Assembly (NCBI RefSeq): GCF_000275845.1
Contig: NW_006766957.1
Coordinates: 23,180-37,549 of the forward strand
Direction of reading: 5' to 3'
From: Dichomitus squalens LYAD-421 SS1
Taxonomy: Eukaryota > Basidiomycota > Agaricomycetes > Polyporales > Polyporaceae
DNA length: 14,370 nt
Position 1 is the first letter of the stretch. Every line of letters starts with the position of its first letter. Both the position numbers and the translations under genes were made by a program. The notes beneath the pieces were generated by a model that did no database searches, was not told where the DNA came from, and saw only the letters and a program-made list of their open reading frames with translations. Below, in pieces: positions 8,072 through 14,370 of the stretch.

Positions 8072-9289
8072 GTGCGAGCTGTTCTCCCTGCTCTGCTTTC
8101 TCCTCCGGCACCTCTAAGCCTTTTCCCTTCATACCTTCGCGCGCTTGACTCTGAATATCTTACTGTGGGCTCGACTGTTCTCCCGATGAGCGCTATCCTC
8201 ATAGATGCAGACCATGCCCAGGGCTCAAGCCAGGCCCCGCGACCGGAGCAAGGAGGGCGGAGGATCACAAGGGATTTTTTGCAGGAGTTAGGTAGTAGAG
8301 AGTGTCCGTGGAGGTTCCGGTGAGCAAACCAAGAGGAAACTACAAAGTGCATAACTGAAACGTTCCAGCTTCACTGCGGATGAGCTTGTCGAGCTCGCAG
8401 AAGTGCTTCGCCTCCCTCCCATCCTCGTAACGCACCATCGTTATAATGTCCCTCGCATCGAAGCACTTGCCCTTACCTGCGCCCGTCTTGCAAGACCGGG
8501 TGATATCTACGATCTCGTTAGAGATTACGATCGCAGCGCGTCCGCCATTTCCGAGATCATCAACGAGACGGTCTGTCTCATTGATGCCACCTGGGCGCAC
8601 CTACTTGACTTCGACCACAATCACCTCCTCTCTCCTCACAACCTTTCCAACTATGCGGCTGCTATACGCCGCGCTGGTGCTCCGATGTCCACTATCTGGG
8701 GCTTCATCGACTGCACACTTCGTCGAATCGCCCGACCCACTTGGTTTCAGCGCCCCGCATATAGTGGTTACAAGAAGTATCATGCGCTCAAGTATCAGGC
8801 GGTCATCATCCCCAATGGTATGTTTGCTCATCTCTTTGGGCCATGGGAGGGTCGTCGCACGGATCCATTTCTCTGTCGGAGTCTGGGCTCCTGGATCAAT
8901 GTGCAAAGTATGCTGTTCAGGAGGGTGTCGATGATGACACTCCCCTAGAACACCGCTACTTCCAGCTGTATGGTGATCCAGCCTATGGCGTTAATCCTTT
9001 TCTTGTCTCCCCATTCTCTGGCCCGGGGCAGTGTACCGATGCAGAGCAAGAGTTGAATTCCCGTATGTCTGGTGCCCGGATTGAGGTTGAGCACGGTTTT
9101 GGTGTCGTTCTCACTACATGGCCTTTTCTGTATACATTTTGGAAGCATAGACTTTACCAGTCACCGATCGGTAGATATTACCGTGTCGCTGTCTTGTTCA
9201 CTAATGCCCGGAACTGCTTTCGTCCTAACCAAACCGCGCTGCATTTTGATTGTCGCCCACCAGAGCTCCGTGACTACTTTCATGCGTAG
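8054..9289 (+). pseudogene. PIF/Harbinger transposase (DDE_Tnp_4), one frameshift
   Basis: This transposase would cut and paste its own element. Exon 1 ends at 8319 and an intron at 8320-8368 (49 nt, GTGAGC...TTCCAG) joins it in frame to exon 2 (RITRDFLQEL...WRFR to FTADELVELAEVLRLP). Domain hallmarks follow: an HTH-like N-terminal part (HHRYNVPRIEALAL, YDRSASAISEIINETV), then FIDCT with the first catalytic Asp (8709-8711), the family signature GYKKYHALKYQAVIIPNG and HLFGPWEGRRTD, YGDPAYG with the second Asp (8975-8977), and EVEHGFG with the Glu (9089-9091), 38 codons after the second Asp. The frame changes between about 8865 and 8875; one missing base near 8873 accounts for it. The start could be ATG 8054 (about 395 aa without the break) or ATG 8186 (about 351 aa). 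It converges with the WW-SANT gene, with 69 nt between stops. Confidence 0.85.
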
Positions 9290-9358
9290 CCTTTGATTCA
9301 TTACGGAAATGCTATGTAGATAATATCACATAAATACAAGTCTTTGCACGTTATGAGT

Positions 9359-10556
9359 CTACTCGTTCTGCTTAAGGCTGCTTGTAAGAATCTCAACAAG
9401 TTCCCTTTGCGCTATGCACTGGGCCTCGCAGGTCTTCTCAAAGATGTTGATCAGACGGTCGTCACGCTGCTGACGCTCCCGTCGTTCCTCCCCTCGAACA
9501 TCCTTGATGACCTGGAGGAGTTGACCAGATGGAGTCTTATCAAGCCGCTGCTTCTTAGATCTACGGACATACAATGCGGGCTCCTCACGTTTACACTTCT
9601 TGAGGCGCTGGTTCTCCTTGTATTCATCATTGCTCGATGGTGCATCTGTCTCACTTGATGAGGCCTCGGCTCCTGCACGGCTGCCCATACTGCGCATTGC
9701 AAGGTTCCGAATATAGGCCCCTTGAGCGGTCTTCTCATCCTCCTCCTAAACATCAATGATCAATGCTGCTACCTCGACACAAAACAACGGAGACTCACCT
9801 TGCGTGCCTTTGCACGTTTGCCTTCATCAACATGAGTAGCACCGTCTCGGAGGCCAGTAGGCTGGTCAAGCTTTGCGGGCATAAGCGCTTCAATAGACGG
9901 ATGCTCGGCCAAAGCCCGAGCGATACCAGAGCGGGGATTTGGATTCTGATTGGGAACCTGTCAGTATATGCGCCACAAATGCTGTTATATGCCAGAATGA
10001 ACCTCGTGATACTCAATTAATTTCTTGACCTTGTGCTTGATGCTGTCCGCAGTTGAGTTCAGGCACAGATGCTGCGAGTGCAGCTCCGCCGCAACCTTGG
10101 CCCATGCCTTGGCCTTGCGACCATGTTCCGCAAGGAATGGGTTGTTGGCCGTAGTCACTGCGACTATTTGCTGGAGTTCAAGCGCAGAGAAGCGCTGGGG
10201 TCCCGGACCAGCCTGGGGAGCTGGGATCAAGTCTTCGGGCTCGGGAGACTGTGCGGGAGACGGATCGGAAGAAGGATGCTCGGGGGTGAACCGGTGAACT
10301 CTGGACTCGGCGAGTGGGAGGCGGGCCTGATTAGGGGAGGGCTCGGTGCGCGTGCGGAATTGGTGGATGTGGCTTGGGAGGGAGATTCCCAAGTGCTGTA
10401 AGGCGGGTCGGCATTGCGATTGATCTGTAAATCTGCACCATCAGTGGCAGACAGTTAGGAGACGTGGAAAACCCGTACATAGTAGTAGGTACCAGCGCCT
10501 TCGTGATATGCCTGGATCCAGCCAGGTGGAAGACGGTTCTCGGCGCTGTTGGACAT
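9359..10556 (-). CDS. WW domain plus Myb/SANT-like transposon accessory protein
   Basis: This is the minus-strand partner gene of the Harbinger element, expected to bind DNA and assist the transposase. Exon 1 (10556-10479) plus the start of exon 2 (10424) form a WW domain: LPPGWIQAYHEGAGTYYY, then NADPPYSTWESP, with Trp at residues 13 and 38 and the terminal Pro. A Pro/Ser-rich linker leads to the SANT/trihelix-like domain (RFSALELQQIVAV, NPFLAEHGRKAKAWAKVAAE, ADSIKHKVKKLIEYHE). Exons 9957-9799 and 9745-9359 follow, with a basic segment (RRSKKQRLDK, NLS-like) and a charged helical C-terminus. Introns are 10478-10425 (GTACGG...TACAG), 10002-9958 (weak GTTCAT...GACAG) and 9798-9746 (GTGAGT...TTTAG). 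The WW and SANT frames differ. An intron from 10291 (GTTCAC) to 10221 or 10233 would join them (about 324-328 aa); otherwise there is a one-base frameshift in the linker. Confidence 0.75.
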
Positions 10557-10700
10557 AGTTCACATTGCTTCCGTGAGGTAAGATGGTATGGAATCTTGAC
10601 TTTTCGCGTCTTGTATACCGTAACGTGTGAATGCGTTCATAAAAGGGGGGTTAGACGCTTGTTGGAGCAGTCAACGTCACATCCCCACCGCACCACCAGC

Positions 10701-10764
10701 ACCACTGGTTCAGAGATCACTGAGATATGGTCTGGTTCTGAACCGCTTGCAGAAAGAGTCTAAT
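10701..10764 (-). repeat. Right arm of inverted repeat flanking the transposon genes
   Basis: The partner of 7934-8010. On the plus strand it encodes LVLNRLQKESN in one frame and TGSEITEIWSGSEP in another, while the left arm on its minus strand encodes TGSEPGALTNWTAPPILYRL then QKESN. The arm thus looks like a frameshifted version of the same coding segment. Confidence 0.7.
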
Positions 10765-10904
10765 CAGTATCGTCCTGAGTCCACAAAACGCGGTGCTTTC
10801 ACAGAAATCATATATTGATACTTCTCTAGGGCTTTTGTGAGTACAAGCATCGAAAGCTTCCGGAAAAAAGTCCCTACGATCATTTCTAAAATTAGCGCCC
10901 ACGA

Positions 10905-10994
10905 TATCTGCCAATATCTGCCAGCGTAGGCCCGATGGCAGAACGGCAGTTGCCACTGGCAGAATGGCAGCGGCAAATTGGCAACATTCTGCCG
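10905..10994. repeat. Cluster of CTGCCA/TGGCAG motifs in both orientations
   Basis: In 90 nt there are two copies of atatctgcca in tandem, then gatggcag, aacggcag, ttgccactggcag, aatggcag, cggcaaattggcaa and ctgccg. Most units are TGGCAG or its complement, spaced 8-12 nt apart. The array could fold into alternative hairpins or bind a dimeric protein that recognises TTGGC/GCCAA-type half sites. Within the open frame at 10935 it encodes a Gln/Arg/Leu-rich peptide. Confidence 0.6.
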
Positions 10995-11442
10995 CGTACA
11001 CTACCGGTCAGCTTGAAAGATAACCATGGCAACAGTACGCATAGGGGTGGGGAGCAACAGCGGCTGGAGGTCGAAGTATCCACAGAAGTGATTGCATACG
11101 TGCTTCTCCACAAGGGCTTCGTAACCGGCAGAGATGGCCCTACAGTCATGCCCATTCGCACCAAGCCACAACGTCCTCATGTCGAAGTCATCATCGAGGA
11201 CATGGAGCGCGTGCCGGAGCGACCAAAGAAGTCGAGCCTCATTGGCTCCGATATCGTGCGGCTTCAGTCTGCGTCGGAAGTCAGTACAGGAACGGAGAAG
11301 AAACAGGGTCCGCTCGACAATGTTACCCCGTCTGACTACGCCAATTCTCAAAGTTCGCAATATACGCCCATCACCCGCACACCTACTACCTTCCGCGATT
11401 CTGCCCCAGTCCACACCATGGACGCCAGCGCCGACTCGATCC

Positions 11443-11490
11443 CTCAGGCCTCAGGCCTCAGGCCTCAGCGCTAGCGCTCAGCGCTCAGCG
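11443..11490 (+). repeat. 7-bp tandem array, CTCAGGC/CTCAGCG
   Basis: Three perfect CTCAGGC units (11443-11463) are followed by CTCAGCG, a shortened CTAGCG, and two more CTCAGCG units, ending at 11490. The array terminates the open frame that starts at 10935. A 7-bp unit shifts frame with every gain or loss, so the frame beyond it would vary between strains. Confidence 0.8.
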
Positions 11491-12154
11491 CCGGCTCTGG
11501 AGCAATCTTCGCCGCATCGTCCCGCCAGCCGAGCCGCCGGAAAATCAAGTCAACCGCTGAGAGCTCGGCCAAGTTGCCTTGGCGCTCTGCCCCCTGACAG
11601 TCTGACATTTGGCGGCGGAAGGGAGGAGCTCCCGATCGTGGTGGAGGGCTAAGCAGAACGTCCGGGCTCGCGCCGGGCAAGTCGCTCGTTCACTACGACA
11701 AAGCGGATGGTGATCAGCCGGCCTCACTCTTTACGCTCGACGCGACCCTCAAGCTCAAGTCCCCAGCCATCCACTCTCAGCAAGCACCTCCCCGCCATTC
11801 CCTCAGCAACGCGCGCGGCTTCGTCCCAGCACCTGACTGTCCCCGACCATCTCCGGGCGCCCGATCCCCCCTCGGCGGATGTAGGGGAATGCATTGATTT
11901 TCTGAACCATCGGACGGTCGATGGCACGTTCGAGATCGTTCACCACGACATACGTACGGCGAAAACCTCCTGCTTCGTGTATGTGCTCAAAAGCCGGGTG
12001 AGCAGGCTCCGGGTGGTTGGAACCAGCGTATGAAGCGGTGCGAGGACGAGCAGCGTGACGCCTCTTATCGGCCTGCCATTTGTATTGCCCATGATAAGAG
12101 GTTAGCACTGAATACGGGAGGCAGTACGACAGACACACTCGTGACAGGTACTAT
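11491..12154. other. No confident gene
   Basis: Overlapping ORFs occur on both strands. The most coding-like are GGFRRTYVVVNDLERAIDRP on minus (within 11803-12138) and ECIDFLNHRTVDGTFEIVHH on plus, which are each other's antisense, so at most one can be real. The minus one could be a 3' exon of the Pro-rich gene upstream, but I could not find a clean junction. Confidence 0.3.
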
Positions 12155-12850
12155 TCACGCTGTATCGGCCGCTGGAGCATCAGACGGCACTGAGAACGGC
12201 TCGGTGCCTTCCCGCTGTGGGCGGAATCGCGAGACCGAAGAAGTTGCCCGAAACAGAGTCGGGACGGGACGAACTGCCGGCTGCTGAATCTGAAATGCCT
12301 GCGCCATTGTTCTGACGAGTTTTCCTGCAGATAAACCAATATTTCCTAGAAATTTGACCTTCTCCTCGTCTATCAAGTCGTCGAAAGGATTGTCGCCGTG
12401 AGACCCTGCGGCTCCGACGGAGGGACCAGCGCCGATATCGCTAGCAAATCCTCTGGAACTGTATGAGGAAGGTTCCCCCGCAGCAAGTGGAAGGTTGTTG
12501 GACGGTGGCCTTGGGGTGCCTATCGGGGAGCCAATGGATCTGGGCGGGACGTTAGGTGGAGGAGTCGCGCCGGTGTACTGAGCCTTGAGGAAGCGTGAGC
12601 TAGGGGGGGGGGCAGAAGTACCGAGATTGGGTGTGACGAAGGAGAAACTAGCCTGTGTGGTCCATTCCCTGCGCGGTGGCGGCGGAGGGCCCCCGGGCCG
12701 GGAGACGCTGACCGGGAGCAATGGTTGCAGAGCATCGAAAAGGACCCCGGTACCTCGAGGTATCTTGACCGCACATCTCTTGCCTGCGCTCTCACTCCAT
12801 TGCTTGTACTTCTCACTAAGATTCTGTTGCAGCTTAAGGATTACAGCCAC
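12155..12850 (-). CDS. Hypothetical Pro/Ser-rich protein, 5' end unresolved
   Basis: This 231-codon open frame has no recognised family. The N-terminal part is charged and helix-like (LKLQQNLSEKYKQWSESAGK). The middle (about residues 45-150) is rich in Pro, Ser and Gly with runs such as PGGPPPPPRRE. A later segment, NPFDDLIDEEKVKFLGNIGL, looks like a short folded or interaction motif. There is no in-frame ATG near the start: the frame opens after a stop just upstream and the first candidate is GTG at 12850. An acceptor-like cccttcag at the boundary suggests that an earlier exon lies upstream, antisense to the H3-like sequences. The C-terminus at 12155 may also be spliced further. It could instead be a chance open frame in GC-rich sequence. 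Confidence 0.35.
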   Translation of the reverse strand: MAVILKLQQNLSEKYKQWSESAGKRCAVKIPRGTGVLFDALQPLLPVSVSRPGGPPPPPRREWTTQASFSFVTPNLGTSAPPPSSRFLKAQYTGATPPPNVPPRSIGSPIGTPRPPSNNLPLAAGEPSSYSSRGFASDIGAGPSVGAAGSHGDNPFDDLIDEEKVKFLGNIGLSAGKLVRTMAQAFQIQQPAVRPVPTLFRATSSVSRFRPQREGTEPFSVPSDAPAADTA

Positions 12851-12938
12851 TGAAGGGATGCATGGCGGAAAAGGTGAGCATTATGTCTGTGCTACGGGTC
12901 CCTGCAGGGTCCGACATCGTCCTGACGCGGGCTCATAA

Positions 12939-13214
12939 GCGGCCGATGAAGGCAGCCGCAATCGCAACAGTAGGGTTAGTGACGATGATGCCAAAAAGGA
13001 GACGGAGGAGGAGGTCGTACCCGCGATCCCTCGAGCTGCGTTCCTGAAATTGGTGAGAGCGCGTTCAACTTGCTCCCCCCCCTCGCTGACGGCATCCCAG
13101 ATCGAGGAGATTGCGAACGATATTGACTCTGCAATGCACTGGAAAGAAGAGGCGATCCTAGCCTTGCAAGAAGGAGCCGAGGATAGCCTTGTCAATCTAT
13201 TTCACAAGAGATAA
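12939..13214 (+). pseudogene. Histone H3-fold (CENP-A/H3-like) sequence, copy 1, truncated
   Basis: Exon 1 is open after a TAA at 12936 and encodes an acidic tail (KKETEEEVVPAIP) then RAAFLKL, matching the PFQRLV start of H3 helix 1. An intron at 13053-13100 (48 nt, GTGAGA...TCCCAG, phase 0) joins to IEEIANDIDSAMHWKEEAIL then ALQEGAEDSLVNLF, the pattern of H3 helix 1, loop 1 and helix 2 (ALQEASEAYLVGLF in canonical H3). The frame stops after HKR at 13214, so loop 2 and helix 3, needed for a full histone fold, are missing. Trp in loop 1 is the residue typical of CENP-A/Cse4, where canonical H3 has Phe. No basic tail and no clear start codon are seen. It is best read as a truncated relic or an exon whose continuation I cannot place. 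Confidence 0.6.
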
Positions 13215-13261
13215 GCACGCCCAAGTCAGGTCGTACTCACGCCCTTTCACGCTGTCACAGC

Positions 13262-13555
13262 TCCGTTCAGGCCAAGCTTGCGCGCCGCGGGACAGTCGAA
13301 GCCGAAGACATGCGTATCGTCCGCGACGTGCTCACCCCGATAAGGGTGATACATCTTGATCCTGCCGAGAAGGGCATATCTATGCCACAGTTCAAGCGCG
13401 AACTGAATCAGCCCCTGGTTGAGATGGGATACGAGGACTTCACCTGGAGAAAGGATGCACTCAAGGTCCTGCGGAATGCAGCCCAGGACCACATAATAGA
13501 AATATTCGAAAAGAGGTACGATGTTCATATCTCATCTGCCAAGACGTACGGCTGA
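13262..13555 (+). pseudogene. Histone H3-fold (CENP-A/H3-like) sequence, copy 2
   Basis: After an acceptor (gctgtcacag, ending 13260) the frame reads LARRGTVEAEDMRIVRDVL, aligning with the RPGTVALREIRRYQ region (alpha-N) of H3. Then come ISMPQFKRELNQPLVEMGYE (helix 1), DFTWRKDALKVLRNAAQDHI (loop 1 and helix 2), and IEIFEKRYDVHISSAKTYG, like LFEDTNLCAIHAKRVT. It stops at 13555 before helix 3. A shift of frame near 13547 gives DVRLM, reminiscent of VTIM in H3, so a small indel may have cut the last helix. About 10 residues are inserted between alpha-N and helix 1. As in copy 1, loop 1 has Trp. The first in-frame ATG (13310) would remove part of alpha-N, so a start exon upstream is likely. It is divergent from both H3 and known CENP-A. 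Confidence 0.6.
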
Positions 13556-14134
13556 TGTCCACCTTCGCAGCGGTGCCATGGCACGCCAGGCCGGCCACGC
13601 GACTGTAGGCATCAATGATTACAGGTTCTCCCGTTTTGTCATGCCTCGTCGCAAGGGGGATTGAAGATCTTCAGGATCATGAGCCCTACCTGAAGGGATT
13701 CGATCCATGTGTGTAATTGATAGCTGTCGACGCTCCAAACGACCGTTGTACCTTGCGGGTGATCGAGACTTCTTCTGTCCTACAAGTGATCTTGCTATGA
13801 ATGTGTACAGATATTACGTTAGGAGAATCGCAAATTCATGTCTGAAGAATCGCTTACCCTGTGCGTCTTGACGTCGCTAAGGACATCTTGATGGAGAAAA
13901 TGGCTCATACTTGTGCGTACTTCGAACATCGTTGGGCTATGATGAGACGCAGCGTTCATGCGGCGTTCGAAGACTGCACGCCCTGCGCAAGGAGAGTCTC
14001 ACCTGAGAATATGATCGTAGCTGCGCTCTATTGCTTCCAAGCATCACCGCCGGACTCGCACGCTCAACCGGTGCTATGGAACGACCGGATGTCAATGAGA
14101 ATTTTGAGACACTGGGCACCAAAAACATACCACG
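13556..14134. other. No gene recognised
   Basis: A plus open frame at 13861-14178 is Met- and Cys-rich with no motif and no convincing start or splice site. The rest has frequent stops in all frames. Confidence 0.35.
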
Positions 14135-14370
14135 TTACCCGCCAAACGCAGCCCCGATCTCCTCACCGCTCGTGCTGACGTTGACAATGACAATCTCAGC
14201 GTCCGAGCCAGCAGGCCCTGCCCACTTTTCGACATTCCTGACGTCCCCAGTCCACAGGTCACTGCTCAAGCCCTGCGACAGGCTGTTGCTCCACTCAATC
14301 GGTTGCTCGCGCTCGTCGAACACGCCCACCGTGAGCACCGGGGCGGATGAGTCCATGCTCCACACCCTGT
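14135..14370 (-). CDS. Partial hypothetical protein, runs off the right edge
   Basis: The minus frame is open from the window edge to a TAA at 14135. Its codons have G or C at most third positions, unlike the overlapping frames, which supports real coding. It reads VLTVGVFDEREQPIEWSNSL, then WTGDVRNVEKWAGPAGSDAE and IVIVNVSTSGEEIGAAFGG. I do not recognise the family. The sequence alternates short hydrophobic strands with polar turns, as in a soluble alpha/beta protein. It is probably the 3'-terminal exon of a gene that begins to the right; an ATG at 14356 is a possible but not required start. Confidence 0.4.
   Translation of the reverse strand, partial: RVWSMDSSAPVLTVGVFDEREQPIEWSNSLSQGLSSDLWTGDVRNVEKWAGPAGSDAEIVIVNVSTSGEEIGAAFGG

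Larger units (their letters stand above)
7934..10764. mobile_element. PIF/Harbinger-type DNA transposon with two convergent genes
   Basis: A plus-strand DDE_Tnp_4-type transposase and a minus-strand Myb/SANT-like protein converge, the usual two-gene layout of PIF/Harbinger elements. They are bracketed by an inverted repeat whose outer 23 bp (attagactctttctgca, g or a, gcggt) match with one difference, so the element would be about 2.83 kb. No clear 3-bp TWA target duplication is seen: the bases outside the arms are ggt (left) and cag (right), and TTA/TAA occur within the arms as part of the inverted match. The boundaries are therefore less certain than the gene content. The transposase carries one frameshift, so this copy is probably not autonomous unless that is a sequence error. 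Confidence 0.75.
10690..11474 (+). pseudogene. Possible decayed paralogue of the tail-anchored gene
   Basis: Reading plus, the exon with NRLQKESN continues to EIIY, a stop, then YFSRAF before a GTGAGT donor at 10837. The left gene has RLQKESN...EIVDDPNSMAVF before its GTGAGC donor. Lengths from the shared motif to the donor differ by 12 nt, a multiple of three. Further on, the open frame from 10935 contains VIAYVLLHKGF and VMPIRTKPQRPHVE, loosely matching WYLIAKGF and IMPPSATRPNVE of the left gene in the same order. The frame ends at 11474 inside a tandem repeat, and no membrane tail is seen. A frameshift (in the arm) and a stop show that it is not intact. The homology is my inference from short matches. 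Confidence 0.35.

Noticed and set aside
8820..8849. GTATGT at 8818 as an intron donor in the transposase
   Set aside because: The following sequence encodes the conserved MFAHLFGPWEGRR motif, so it must be exon.
7931..10767. 3-bp TTA or TAA target-site duplication flanking the Harbinger element
   Set aside because: TTA on the left and TAA on the right belong to the inverted match itself, and the next bases outward differ, so no direct duplication is shown.
12881..13195. 104-codon minus ORF antisense to H3-like copy 1
   Set aside because: It is Ser/Ala-rich with no motif, and the plus strand shows a histone-fold pattern with a clean intron; treated as a shadow.
12939..13555. One gene encoding an H3-H3 doublet
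   Set aside because: Copy 1 has a stop at 13214, and the only donor before it (13191) joins to the acceptor at 13260 in the wrong frame, so no simple splice links the copies.
1..14370. rRNA, tRNA, CRISPR arrays, viral or toxin genes
   Set aside because: No sequence resembling any of these was recognised on either strand.

Overview
The window looks like genomic DNA of a filamentous basidiomycete, probably an Agaricomycete. Coding exons are short and separated by introns of about 45-60 nt with GTRNGY donors. The protein families also fit: a PIF/Harbinger transposase with a Myb/SANT partner, and a zinc-knuckle GIY-YIG nuclease of the basidiomycete type. Nothing points to a bacterial, organellar or viral origin. 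No rRNA, tRNA or CRISPR array was seen. Family names come from motif recognition only; no search was run.

Left part (1-4000). Mostly non-coding or decayed sequence. It holds a cluster of 5' splice-site-like motifs (21-219), a CCAAT-box cluster (401-617), and a 112-bp inverted repeat (1362-1473 and 2006-2117). The right arm is the 5' end of a two-exon hypothetical gene (2030-2724). The left arm is a truncated head-to-head copy of the same start. No gene is convincing between about 2850 and 4000.

Middle (4000-7300). A well-preserved, spliced gene (4498-5466) encodes a Cys/His zinc-binding, GIY-YIG nuclease-like protein. It is followed by AT-rich sequence with an AATAAA signal, a 21-bp palindrome, and a coding-like but unresolved stretch (about 6547-6910).

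Transposon region (7314-11474). A PIF/Harbinger-type element has a plus-strand transposase (8054-9289; D, D, E residues present, one frameshift) convergent with a minus-strand companion (10556-9359). The companion joins a WW domain to a Myb/SANT-like domain. The pair is bracketed by an inverted repeat (7934-8010 and 10701-10764). The arms may be transposon termini, but they also encode a shared peptide. On the left this peptide can belong to a neatly spliced minus-strand gene for a small tail-anchored membrane protein (8071-7314). On the right there is a decayed plus-strand sequence that may be a paralogue.

Right part (10900-14370). This holds a TGGCAG/CTGCCA motif cluster, a 7-bp tandem array, a Pro/Ser-rich minus-strand ORF, and two adjacent divergent histone H3-fold sequences (12939-13214 and 13262-13555). 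Both carry Trp at the CENP-A-like position of the H3 fold. A minus-strand partial ORF runs off the right edge.

The most interesting points are the WW-SANT transposon protein, the pair of H3/CENP-A-like relics, and the inverted gene fragments flanking the transposon genes.
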